Under the pieces are notes generated by a model. It worked only from the letters and a program-made list of their open reading frames with translations, was not told the origin of the DNA and did no database searches. A DNA stretch of 64,000 nucleotides, from contig NW_022985190.1 of the NCBI RefSeq assembly GCF_010093535.1, positions 387,443 to 451,442 on the forward strand, in the 5' to 3' direction. Position 1 is the stretch's first letter; each line of letters opens with the position of its first letter. The DNA comes from Lindgomyces ingoldianus (taxonomy: Eukaryota; Ascomycota; Dothideomycetes; Pleosporales; Lindgomycetaceae). Shown here one piece after another: positions 44,571 to 54,875 of the stretch. A program made the position numbers and the translations under genes.

Positions 44571-46461
44571 TTATAGTTGTCGTTGTGTTACTCGGACCCA
44601 GAAGTCTTCTATAATCCAAATACCCTATAGTTACAAGTTAGCCGATAAATCAAGGAAACTAGGTAGGGTGGACAAGGTAGGTTTACTCACCGCATTGTCA
44701 ATCCGCGCTGGTCTTTCAGGACATGTGATGGAAAAGTCAAACTTCCTTAAAAGCTACAAGCAGAGTCAGCCTTTCATATAGATATACGAAACCATCAATC
44801 CATACTTCGACAAAAATCTTGTTGAACTCCATCAATGCCACCGATTTGCCAAGACACTGGTATTTCCCGTAATGAAAGACAAGATCAAGTGTACTTGTCA
44901 TCTCAGCAAGAAGCACTGGATCCGCCTCCAGCCAACGTTCTGGCCTGAAGAGCTCCGCATCGGCGCCAAATATCTTCTTCGAGTGATGAATACCAAATGG
45001 TGACGACCCGATCTGTGTCCCTGCGGGAATGAATTTCCCGTTGATCACGTCTCCTCCGGGGGGCACAGTCTTGAAAAATGTCCCGGCTGCCGGTGGCATG
45101 ATGCGAAGCCCTTCCTTGATCACTGCCTGAAGGTAGGGTAATTGGCGACTTTCTGCATCCTTAATCGGCAGTGATATATTTCCTGTCGCGATTCCGCTAT
45201 CGATTTCTGTCTGTAGTCTCCTGTAGACCGCTGGGTTGGTGAGAATATTCAGCATCACGGCTCGGATGGTGGAAGCCGACGTATCACTACCAGCAACAAC
45301 CTGGAGCAATGCTTCCCCGGACGCTTCTTCCTGACTTAGTCCATGGCGAATGAAGGAGCCGAGCATATCAGAATGGGACTTGGCAGAAGGTCCAAAACGC
45401 TCTGCTACAACACTCTTCGCAACGCTTTGCAAATTTGTCAGCAACACTACTCTCGTAGCAGAATTCCTGGGGAGCTCACCCAATGAAAGCACCGAAACCA
45501 AGCTTGTCGCTTTCTGAGGGTAGTAAACCTCGAAAAAGGCGGGAATGCAGTAGATTTGCCAGGGACGGAACGTTGGCCAGGATCAACATGATTGGAATGT
45601 ACGAATTCGTAATCTTGATATAATCAAAAACATCGTCGTCTTGCTCCAGATAGCCAAAAGCATGGCCAAATGCCAAATCGCTAATGACATCTAAGGTAAA
45701 ATACTGCGCCTTTTGAGCGAAGTCCATTGGGTGATAGCTGCCAGCTCTTGAGAGGTACTTAATCTCAATTAGTTCGACAATTTTCAAGATCTGCGTATCG
45801 ATTGTGCCCTCCATCGATTTATTCTCTTTCCCAGAGTACTTGTCATTAGACATGTCAGTCGTCCTAGTTACGAAAAGGAGGCTTGAGTTGAGCTTACCCC
45901 GGCGGCCATCTTGTTACGCAACTTTGTATGAGCCACTTCGTCACGCATGGAGAACAAATTATCCCTTCCAGGATCGAATCGCATTGCGTTGTACCCTGCA
46001 TCCTTTCAGCACCCGCAGGCCGCTTCATCATACGAATTGTTCCTTACATGGGCCTCTCGTGTACGCAGAACGAACTGCCATCATCCTCCGTAAGACTTCT
46101 GGATCGTCGGTGACAAGCTCATTTGGCCCGATGCGAGCGAGCGAGCCTGCAATTGTCGTGAGTTTGTCTATTCCTGGGCAAAATTTTGTACGAAACGAAA
46201 CTTACCATACTTGTCGGTCACTTCCTTGATCGCGGTTGGCTGTCTTCCTTTAAGCGATTCCTTCACCATCCAACCCTTAGAGAAGGCGGCCCAGAAGGGC
46301 CCCGGGATATGCGATAGACGATACCATTGCAAAATGATGTGCACGACGTATGCCAGCACCAAGGTGCTCAACAAGCCAATGGCAACCGTGGCTCTGGGGA
46401 CCTGGTTAATGTCGGTCAGTGGGGCGATTCCCGGTGCTTTGGAGCCTTGCACAATAGTCAT
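44571..46461 (-). CDS. Cytochrome P450, pisatin-demethylase-like
   Basis: Starts at ATG 46461 (MTIVQGSKAPG); a membrane anchor (ATVAIGLLSTLVLAYVVHII) and HIPGPFWAAFSK follow. Short introns join LARIGPNELVTDDPEVLRRM to RGPWYNAMRFDPGRDNLFSM, and FGAFIG to VAKSVVAERFG. The I-helix reads VVAGSDTSASTIRAV, ExxR is KEGLRIMPP, and the haem loop is FHYGKYQCLGKS. Two final introns lead to LLRKFDFSITCPERPARIDN and GIWIIEDFWVRVTQRQL before TAA at 44571-44573. The layout matches pisatin demethylase (CYP57-like) proteins, which O-demethylate plant phenolics, though substrates vary. About 520 residues; apparently intact with six or more introns. Divergent from a LaeA-like methyltransferase. Confidence 0.88.
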
Positions 46462-46692
46462 CTTTGTGCACCGGAAGGAAAGCCGTTTGTTGCGCAGCTG
46501 AAGTTGGATGCGAGCCTGGAGGCATGTTGTTGGATCATCCGATACGCCGGCAGCTATTATCCGCCAGAATGTGCTGATCCTGGCACGCCCAACCACCAAT
46601 ATAGCTAGCAACGCTTCTCTCCAACGCTTCTGACAACCTCAACCTTGTAATCTTTGGAGCGTTGCGATTCCGCCGCTGCACTCAAACGAACC
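46462..46692. promoter_or_regulatory. Divergent promoter of P450 and LaeA-like methyltransferase
   Basis: 231 bp between start codons, suggesting co-regulation. AACGCTTCTCTCCAACGCTT near 46610-46629 contains a repeated AACGCTTCT unit at 16-bp spacing. The ATGTGGGG element of the catabolic cluster is absent. Confidence 0.45.
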
Positions 46693-48167
46693 ATGGCCGC
46701 GAACAACCCCAACAATCCAAACACCATTAGCCTTGAGCCGGATGCTGGTCCGACCCAGATTTCTCCGCTCGAACCTGACACCGCAAGTTGTCCCAGCACC
46801 ATGTATGAAACCTACTGACAAGCCCAAAGGAAGTTGAGGATGGGCCACTCATCGACGACGGCGATTCGGCCATCAGCAGTGTGAGTGAACACACGCACAC
46901 CGAGTATTCTTCCTGAGATGCGCTAATCGTAGCCACCTCTCCAGCTAGCAACGTCCACAACGTCCATCAGAGACGAATTGATATTGCAATTGAAGGAGCA
47001 CGGCCGCCAGTATCAGGGCTATATGGAAGCCAGTAAACGCACTCCCCTGTTTCACGCCTCTAGCGATGTTGACTCAGCCTACTAGAATACGTTCTTCCTA
47101 TGGACGAGGTAGTGCATTGCTGACACGTATGTGTCGACGCCCATACTAATTGTTCGTCTTGCCAGCAAGAGATAGAACGCTTGGGTAAGTTAATATGCTC
47201 AAACGTTCGTAGCGGGGGCTGACTGCATGCGGATTTCCAACACCATATTGTGTGGCTCACGCTGGACAAGGAGCTTGGTTTCGCACCGCTTAAAAACGTG
47301 CACCGAGCCCTTGACGTCGGCTGCGGGACGGGTATTTGGGCTATAGACTTCGGTATATTCCTCACTAGCTCATTGTCTGCTTCAACTCACCCAGAGTAGC
47401 CGACGCTCATCCCGAGAGTGAGGTTATTGGTGTTGATCTTGCACCAGTTCAACCGGAAAAGTAAGCCACAGCTGCACTACAGCACCCGGAAACCGATTCA
47501 GTATTAATCACCGTAGCGTCCCTCCAAATCTCAATTTCGAAGTAGATGATCTGGAAAAAGACTGGACTTTTTCACGTAAGTTCAATTACATCCATTGCCA
47601 GCTAATGACTGGCGCCTTTCGAGACTGGCCTAGATTTTTCATGCAGAGCTTTCAGTGGGTTAACCTAATCTGGACATCTTCCAAAGCGTATCTCACCATA
47701 TCATCAGATATCTGGAGAACGATGGCTACCTAGAAGTCCACGACATCGATTTTGTGATCAAGTGCGATGACGGTACCCTCCCCACCAACTCAGCGCTCGT
47801 TCGATGGCACAACTACATGCATGATGCAGCTCAAAAAGCTGCCTTTCCATTAGACGCAATTTCACACGTCCCGGAGATGATGAAGACTGCAGGATTTGTA
47901 GATGTTGTGGCCACACCAATTAAATGGCCAATCAACGCTTGGCCCAAGGACCCTAAGTACAAGGAGCTTGGCCGGTGGGTTATGGAGAATTTCATCTGGG
48001 GTTGTGAGTCAATGAGCCTTGCCCTTTTCACTCGTGCCTTAAATTGGTCCGCCGAAGAGGTCCGGGTATTTATGGCAGCGGTGAGGGCTGATCTACGCAA
48101 CAAAAAGCTCCATGCCTACTGGAATTTCTGGATTGTTTATGGGCGTAAATCACCGTTACCTGGGTAA
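46693..48167 (+). CDS. LaeA-like class I SAM-dependent methyltransferase
   Basis: Many short exons. The N-terminus ([20 protein letters not shown]) is low-complexity; small exons then give [21 protein letters not shown] and [20 protein letters not shown], matching the family's pre-domain. [19 protein letters not shown] is motif I and [16 protein letters not shown] carries the acidic residue of motif [20 protein letters not shown] and [20 protein letters not shown] lead to [15 protein letters not shown]. The C-terminus is a single exon ending GRKSPLPG at 48167. Family members act on small molecules or, like LaeA, affect secondary metabolism. Pairing with a divergent P450 suggests a small tailoring module. 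Exons before 47220 are inferred. Confidence 0.85.
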
Positions 48168-49529
48168 TAGGACGAAGTTAAATTGGAATGGGAGACCGAG
48201 AGATTCAGAATATCGAAGGAAACAGGTGAAGGATAGATAATAAGTTAAACTCAAGCCCCATCTTTATGAATGTCACTTTTCATGCACTATGCCAGAGGCT
48301 CTCTCGCTGCGCCAGAGACACTTACTCACTCTACTATTATGAAATAATATTTACCAGCCTATCGTCCCAAAAATCACCAAGATACCAGCTGTGTTCTGCC
48401 ATGGGATGGCCATCTAACACTCTGCAAACCTTGCGACGCCGTTTCCGTGCACTTTGTGATTAGTGCGACTATAACAGTGGCCACTACGAAACTCGCGACT
48501 GAGCCAGGTCAGGAGAATCTCCTCTTTGAGATATCAAAATGGAAATATATATACCGATACACTGCATTCTACATTCATCCCAAAACCTCGTCTGCGAGTC
48601 GTCTTGCTTGTTCCTTATCTCATGTAATATGACCACCCATCTTAAATCTAAAGCTACCCCAACTTTGCTTCCACGGGTATCACTAATAATAACAAGGCGT
48701 AAAAAAGTTATGTGATGGAACAGCGATTCTCTCTGCTTGCTAGCTGGGAGCAACCTCGGTAGAGAACACTGAATGAACAGAGAATGTGTATGAGTAGTGG
48801 CAAACACTAAGTGAGTGTACGTTAGGCAAGCACTGAGTGAGAACGCCTGGAGAGTAGTAGGTGATTCGCTAGATTACTGGACAAGGACTCCAACCCATCT
48901 TCATGGAGCCCGAAACGTCTCTACTTCTTTGAGGGTTCTACTACCGGAGACCCCTTCCATCCAGGCTTCTCAAGCTCTCCACGACCCTTCCCCTTAAACC
49001 ACATCTCTGCGAGACGCAAGGCCTCTTGCGCCCAAACGGAGGTACTTCATGGGCATTGGCCTATCGATACTTTTCCTTCCACATTTACAATATACTTATG
49101 GATATAGGCGGGCAGTTCCTGGAGTACAGATCCAGTCATTCCGCTCTCCAGATATCGTTCGGATCGTTCAAGGACGCTTCAGGATACTTAGATAAATTGT
49201 GACCATACCAATCCCTCGCTGTCGTCGTCATTTAGTGGAGGCGGGGACCATTCACTCCCAGTACCGTCAAAGGAAAATTGAGAGAAGGGTTGTAGGTTTT
49301 CGCAGGAAGCCTCAGTTCCAGATTGAAGTGCGGTCATTGGCGTAGAGAAGTCGGCGGTGAAGGAAGAAAGCTAGTCCGACTCTTGTATTTGGTTGTCCAG
49401 CAGCGAAAAGTCGTTGTATACGCCTCCATAGCTTCGTTCTTGTTCAGCAGTGAATCCGGGCGGCTCCAGGTGGCCATTGAAATCCGGCTGGGTATCGCTG
49501 TAATTCCCTGCTGGAATGAGGTCTGCGGA
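48168..49529. other. Gene-free stretch
   Basis: About 1.36 kb between convergent genes. A GAGTG-rich repeat-like stretch (CACTAAGTGAGTG, CACTGAGTGAG) lies around 48805-48840. No gene is seen. Confidence 0.45.
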
Positions 49530-52500
49530 TTATGGTTCCGGTATTTCCGGTATTCGAAAAATGGTTTCAGGCGGTTCTTTGTTATTCTTATCCAAAGAAG
49601 CCTTGTAATGCTTGATAATCTTTACTATATCCTTATGCTTGCAATCCATCGCAATACGTAGAGGGGACCCGGTGACACGACGTCCTTTCGGCCCTTTCGG
49701 CCATTTTCCAAAATAACCACAGACCCGATCGATTTCGTCGTCAAACTTGCCGCTTTGTAGTAGCGCTCGCACCATTGAATCATTTCCAGACAAAGCAGCA
49801 AGATGAAGTGCACTTGGCCACGTATTATTCTTACCATAACTTAATGGGAGACCTCTTTTGAACATGACATCGTTGTTGCTCAGAAATGCCTCTACAACGC
49901 GGTTATGATTCCCTTGTACAGCCCATAACCATGGCGACCGGTTTTGTGTGTCCACTTCATCTATGGGCCCTAATCCCTCGTTAAGTAGCTCTCTGACCTT
50001 TTCGTCATTTCCGTCACGGGCGGCGTTACGGAGCTGGGCCACTCTCAGCCATACCTGGACTTCCGTTTCAGATATCGTTTCGTGGTATATCGACGCGATG
50101 AACTCTTCGTAGCCTTGGCGGCCGGCAATAACGAGCGGAGTGTCGCCTTTTTTGTTGCCAATACATTTATCGCACCTCTTGGTTTCGATGAGATATGCGG
50201 CGATTTCGGTCCGGCCAAACTCCGCCGTTGCATGCAAAGAGTTACGTCCTTTGTCATCTATTTGATTTGGATCGACCTGGTAGGTTCTAAGAATATGTTG
50301 GAAGACTGCGAAGCGGTCAAATCGAATGGCGAGATTCAAATATGACGTTTTTCTGCTCGGTCTCAGTTGATCATGGAGCGGCGATGAGGGATGCTTCAGA
50401 AATTCCTTCGCGGCTTCATCCATGCCGACCCGCAGGGCTTTCGCTAGAAGCTCGTAGATGTCCCTTTCCCGCAACTTGTCGAAGTGTCTGATCATTATCT
50501 GAGCCCCCTCTTCATTTCCCGCCCTAATGCCTTCATAAATGTGCCATTTAATGATGTATGGCTTTAAGTTAGGCCTGATTTTGCTAATTAATTGCTTAAG
50601 TATCCTATTTTGGCTGTAGGATGCTGCTCTCAGTGGGCTGTTTCTCCAATCCGCTATCTGATCATCAGGGACCAAATCTTTCCACTGATACAACCAAAGT
50701 TCAAAAGCGGAATAATTGCCTTGTTTTATTTCCTTAGAAATGTTTAGTGATCCCAGAGTACCGTGCCAGGGGAAACTTATTTCACCATTTATCCCTTCGT
50801 GGTAGTCTTTTTCATGCTTTTGGAGACTCATGAAGGTGCTAAAACCAATCATAGCTGATGAACAGCCTGGAATGGAGCACAGGTAGATACGCTCATGTCG
50901 GTCACGGTGCTTGTCGCGAATTTGTTGTGTGGAAAAGCCATTATGGAACGATTCACAACGAGGTTCTGAACATTTGAAAAGGCATTGACCGTAGAGAGAG
51001 TTGAGGTTAGTAGTGAGACCGGAAGTGACCATCTTCTCTAGAACAGAGCGAACATGCGCAAATTGCTGTAGAACGGCTAATACGGGTTTCTCCTCGACAT
51101 CATTTGTTGGTTTCTCTAGGGAATCCCTGTGATACGTAATAGCGTGCTTTAGGCCGTCGTAGAAGTTCTCAGCCTTGAACACTTGAAGCTTGCTGTCAAT
51201 GTGTTTCTTTCCTTCGGCGCGTTCCTTCGGCGTGCTGACGCGCTTCGCTACGAACTCTCGCAAGTTGATGCTAAGAGCTCCATAATTGGAGGTGGAAGCC
51301 TCATCTCTTTCGGAAAGCACATTTAGTAAATGATCGAAGGCATATATAATAGAGTATTCTGTGAAAGCATATTCGCCGCGAATGATATACTCGCGAATGG
51401 AGTCCCGAGAAATATCAGAAGCGTGCGAGGCGAGAGACAACTGAGCGAAGCAGAGGCGGGTTAGGTTGACATGCTCGAGCTGTGTTGGCAGCGCTGGTTC
51501 ACCTTGAAGGAAACTGAGGAAAACTCGGGTGTTGAACATCCCACCCACATGCATATTGAGCCACTGGATCTCAGATTTCGTCGAGGTGTCAACAATTGGC
51601 AAGCAGTCCAAATTCAGGCGCGACATATTCAACATCAGTGGAGTGCTGCCAGCCAAGATGACCGGATAGAGATGTGCTGGGAAGGTTTTCCAGACCGTCG
51701 CATCCGCTAGCGGCGCTTCGACCTCGATATACAAAGACTTACGAGCGATTCTTGTCTTGCTCTTCATTCTGATCACAGGCGCGGGAAATTGAAAGGCGAT
51801 TGGTATGGACTTCGGACCAACGGTTTCAAGGAAAGTACATGGAGACCTCTGGCTTGTCTGGACTTCGTCACCACGTTGCAATGCCTTCCGGAGATCCTCA
51901 GAATGTATCTGAAGCCGGCAAGTCAGAGTAGTCATCTTTAAGCCAGTAGAGTCTATGTTTGCGGAGATCTTGCTACTGGCGACAGATGTTTCTGTGCTTG
52001 AAGGGGATTGTCCCGGGCTGGGTAACAGCAGCAAAGAAGAACTGTCTTTGTGGTTTGGAGGAAATCTGGAAAAGAAAACGCTGCTTTCATCTCCCAAGTT
52101 TGTCTCAAAGATATTCATCTCCACTCCAAGGGTGCGCAGAAAAGTCTGTGCTGTCGCAGGGGTGCTCTGGATCCCGAAGGCAATTCTAGCAGCTTGCGGC
52201 TTTAGCAACAGGGTCCAGGTTGGAACCAGAAATGACACTATGAGAGAGGAGCTACCACTCCATCGCAGCTCATCCTCCGCGATGCTGAGTTGGAATGAGT
52301 CCGTGTTTGGTGCCCCTGTTCCAGAGAGGTTGCCGAAAGAGACCTGGACGACGGAAAAGATGTTCTGCCATCTCTGAGCACGGTAGCTCTGAGATGACTG
52401 TATCACGCAATGCATAATGGGGCTTCCGATTTCATCGGTGTCGACATTTGTGATGACCTGGACCTTCTCCCTCGGAACAACCAAGATAACGCACATGAGG

Positions 52501-53372
52501 GAAGGAGTGTTTTTCCAGTTTCTCAGACGTCCTTCCCCAGGGAAGTTTGGCTGCGTCGGCGATGATGAAAGAGTGGCCACAGAAACCACACCATACAAAT
52601 GAAGATAAAGATATAGCTCCTGGATGTAGTTCAAGCTCATCATGACAGTTGTTTCGGCCTCAATGAGGTCTAGAAGATGGCCTATCATCATGTCCCACTT
52701 TGTCGCGACGCGACTGCGCACAAAGCGCAGAATGAGGGCGAAGCTTCCTCGATGGTAGCGGGGCATAGAGTGCGCTGACATAGACCGTGGACTAAGACCG
52801 GAGAGTAGTAGTTGGATATTTTCATGTCGAAACATGTTGAGGTACACCTTATGCAGAATTCGAGCCAGCCCGAGTTCATCCATTTGCAGAGTTGTTCTAA
52901 TATCCGGCGTGTGCGATACGAGTCCTGTAGTTGTTTGCTTCCATGTCAACTTGATGTGTCTCTGTCTCATGTGGGTGAGGTCATCGGCTGTTCCATAGTT
53001 CGAGTCCAAGAGAAGTTCGTCTACGGTAGAATAAGGTGAGGTGTTAGCCCAGTACTCAACAGGAAAAAGACCCATGAGCGTGGACATTGTAGGAAAATGC
53101 CCACACAACAGGCTATTGATGTGGTCTTGCTGTGAGTCTTCTCGCTGCACCAAGCACTCGGTGTACAGACTCGAAGAGCTACCGTGGAGCAGTAAAGGTG
53201 CGACCGCAGCAAGTAAATTCAGATGGTCGATAAGATTTGAGGTATCAATTACGTTGAATCGTAGAGGCCCATTGCCCGCTTCGGCGTAATCAGAGCCATC
53301 CAGAACAATTGGATCCCAGTGGTACGAGTCACGATAGATATTTGCTGGTTTGAGCTTTGTGGCATTTGCATG
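49530..53372 (-). CDS. Large C2H2/ankyrin protein of the fungal DUF4470/MYND-associated type, 5' end missing or unresolved
   Basis: A continuous frame runs from an apparent intron acceptor (CTTCAG at 53373-53378; in-frame TAA at 53379-53381) to 49530. It opens HANATKLKPANIYRDSYHWD and then FNVIDTSNLIDHLNLLAAVA, a segment normally preceded by a DUF4470 domain. WSGSSSLIVSFLVPTWTLLL is another family block. Two C2H2-like fingers follow (CSEPRCESFHNGFSTQ... HRDRHE; CSIPGCSSAMIGFSTF... HEKDYH), then ankyrin repeats (GRNSLHATAEFGRTEIAAYL, GDTPLVIAGRQG, SALHLAALSGNDSMVRALL). About 1280 residues remain. No start codon or upstream exon is found in the 370 bp before the AT-rich block, so the gene may be truncated. 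Function unknown; such proteins are often in NLR-like or regulatory gene families. Confidence 0.68.
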   Translation of the reverse strand, partial: HANATKLKPANIYRDSYHWDPIVLDGSDYAEAGNGPLRFNVIDTSNLIDHLNLLAAVAPLLLHGSSSSLYTECLVQREDSQQDHINSLLCGHFPTMSTLMGLFPVEYWANTSPYSTVDELLLDSNYGTADDLTHMRQRHIKLTWKQTTTGLVSHTPDIRTTLQMDELGLARILHKVYLNMFRHENIQLLLSGLSPRSMSAHSMPRYHRGSFALILRFVRSRVATKWDMMIGHLLDLIEAETTVMMSLNYIQELYLYLHLYGVVSVATLSSSPTQPNFPGEGRLRNWKNTPSLMCVILVVPREKVQVITNVDTDEIGSPIMHCVIQSSQSYRAQRWQNIFSVVQVSFGNLSGTGAPNTDSFQLSIAEDELRWSGSSSLIVSFLVPTWTLLLKPQAARIAFGIQSTPATAQTFLRTLGVEMNIFETNLGDESSVFFSRFPPNHKDSSSLLLLPSPGQSPSSTETSVASSKISANIDSTGLKMTTLTCRLQIHSEDLRKALQRGDEVQTSQRSPCTFLETVGPKSIPIAFQFPAPVIRMKSKTRIARKSLYIEVEAPLADATVWKTFPAHLYPVILAGSTPLMLNMSRLNLDCLPIVDTSTKSEIQWLNMHVGGMFNTRVFLSFLQGEPALPTQLEHVNLTRLCFAQLSLASHASDISRDSIREYIIRGEYAFTEYSIIYAFDHLLNVLSERDEASTSNYGALSINLREFVAKRVSTPKERAEGKKHIDSKLQVFKAENFYDGLKHAITYHRDSLEKPTNDVEEKPVLAVLQQFAHVRSVLEKMVTSGLTTNLNSLYGQCLFKCSEPRCESFHNGFSTQQIRDKHRDRHERIYLCSIPGCSSAMIGFSTFMSLQKHEKDYHEGINGEISFPWHGTLGSLNISKEIKQGNYSAFELWLYQWKDLVPDDQIADWRNSPLRAASYSQNRILKQLISKIRPNLKPYIIKWHIYEGIRAGNEEGAQIMIRHFDKLRERDIYELLAKALRVGMDEAAKEFLKHPSSPLHDQLRPSRKTSYLNLAIRFDRFAVFQHILRTYQVDPNQIDDKGRNSLHATAEFGRTEIAAYLIETKRCDKCIGNKKGDTPLVIAGRQGYEEFIASIYHETISETEVQVWLRVAQLRNAARDGNDEKVRELLNEGLGPIDEVDTQNRSPWLWAVQGNHNRVVEAFLSNNDVMFKRGLPLSYGKNNTWPSALHLAALSGNDSMVRALLQSGKFDDEIDRVCGYFGKWPKGPKGRRVTGSPLRIAMDCKHKDIVKIIKHYKASLDKNNKEPPETIFRIPEIPEP

Positions 53373-53523
53373 CTGAAGTTATGAAACCCAACAGTGTAGC
53401 GCGCGGCAGCAGGGCGCGAAGGAAGGGCGCAAGCGTTGCGCCGTTGCATGCCAGCTTGCGTCAGGAAATAGAAAGCATGCTATCAGTTAACTTATCACAG
53501 TAGATCGACTGTCTTTCCGATAG

Positions 53524-53576
53524 GCTGTTGGCGTTGACATTGGCGTTGGCATTGGCGTTGGCGTTGCGTTGGTGGA
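53524..53576. repeat. Hexanucleotide microsatellite (TTGGCG-like)
   Basis: About seven imperfect copies of GTTGGC/ATTGGC in tandem, ending in GCGTTGGTGG. It lies between the truncated ankyrin gene and the AT-rich block. Confidence 0.75.
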
Positions 53577-53734
53577 GGCGTAGACAACAAGTGAGCAAGT
53601 CACGAGGTGCGGTGGCCGTGTCTGACCTTAAAGTGCCTAGACCCCACCTCCGGGCTCACTTTCCTGTCGCAATAACACTTCACCCATCTATTGTGTGCGT
53701 TAATCTGTGCAATGTCTTAGCAACACCTTAAACT

Positions 53735-54590
53735 TTGCTTTCTGCCACTAAATTTGTATAAAAACTTAAAATTTTGCCTATAAATCCTTATAGTTAACTA
53801 CTTAACATTTTTTAATTTTAGTAAAAATTTAGGCGCTATACATACTTTTTATTTAGAAAATAATAAGGCTAGGTTTTAATGTTTAAAATAGCTTTTTAGC
53901 TATGTTTTAAGCTTACAGAGTCTCTTGTTGCCTACTACCTACTTAGCAACCCCTAGCGCTTACTGTAAGCGCCTGTGGCCTATCTAATTATATGTGTATG
54001 AATATATGTTGTTTTTTACTGCTTAAATAAAGGCTATAGGTAATTACTAATTAAAAAAGGTGCAGTAACTACGCAGTATACAATGTAATAGTGTAAGATA
54101 TACAAGGCAGCAATGTCCTTTTTAAAAAGGTATTAATGCCTCTTAGTCTATTATAGAGATAAACTAAACAGTAATTACAGCCTTCTAACTATAGTTGTAA
54201 TTAAGACTATATACATTTAATAGCATGCAATTGCATGTCTTTGCATGCTTATACTATAGTTTGTGGCTAAGCATTTGGCTGCATGCTTGTGCATGCATTC
54301 TGCTTCCTCTTATTAGATGACGCAATCTGCTGCGCATTGGTCCAGCAACTGGACCTATTTGTTATCCGTTGGTTCACGTGATCTTTCAAGCGCGGGGTTA
54401 AGGACTTTCCATCCTTGGTCGTCCGAACTGTGGGGCACTGCTAACTGGTTACTTACGGTCCAATCGTGGGCTGTAACAAGTAAGTGTTACTAATAACTTA
54501 CTTTATTTTTAGTAATACTATAAAGATAGTAAAATAATTACTATTTATATACTTTTTTACTTATTACACTTTTTATACCTATTTAATATA
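53735..54590. repeat. AT-rich degenerate flank with a GC-normal island
   Basis: Base composition falls abruptly at about 53.74 kb. The flank is stop-rich and TA-rich. From about 54226 to 54478 a more balanced island appears, with TGCATGC repeats, CACGTGATC and a TGTAACAAG end, before AT-rich sequence resumes. It is probably a remnant of another element into which the LTR retrotransposon inserted. Confidence 0.5.
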
Positions 54591-54595
54591 GGTTA
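54591..54595 (+). repeat. Target-site duplication GGTTA, left copy
   Basis: Directly precedes the TG of the left LTR; the same five bases follow the right LTR at 61652-61656. Confidence 0.8.
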
Positions 54596-54875
54596 TGTTG
54601 AATAGGCTCCGACAGCTAGCTGCTTATAGTATAAGCACTTAAGTAGCAAGAGTAAGAGTAGTGTACAGTGTGCACAGCGTATAAGGTAGGTAAGGCAAGG
54701 GCAACATGTTTCTAGTTCTATTACTCTTATCTTTTCTCTGTACAGAGGAAAAGGGGGATATTTAAATGTTTACGCACAGAGGTTTACACATAAGTATTAT
54801 GTAACATAAATATGTGATCCTGCTTATGCGTAATTACTTGTATCTAGGCTGCAACACTGCTGCTGTGTATAGACA
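54596..54875. repeat. Left LTR (280 bp)
   Basis: Pairs with 61372-61651 without any length change. Contains a CTCTGTACAGAG palindrome core and AGGAAAAGGGGGATAT. The first half is less mutated than in the right LTR (GGCTCCGACAGC versus AGCTCTAATAGC). Confidence 0.88.

Noticed and set aside
53528..53731. Plus-strand frame encoding alternating Ala-Leu residues
   Set aside because: Produced by the TTGGCG microsatellite; no protein features.
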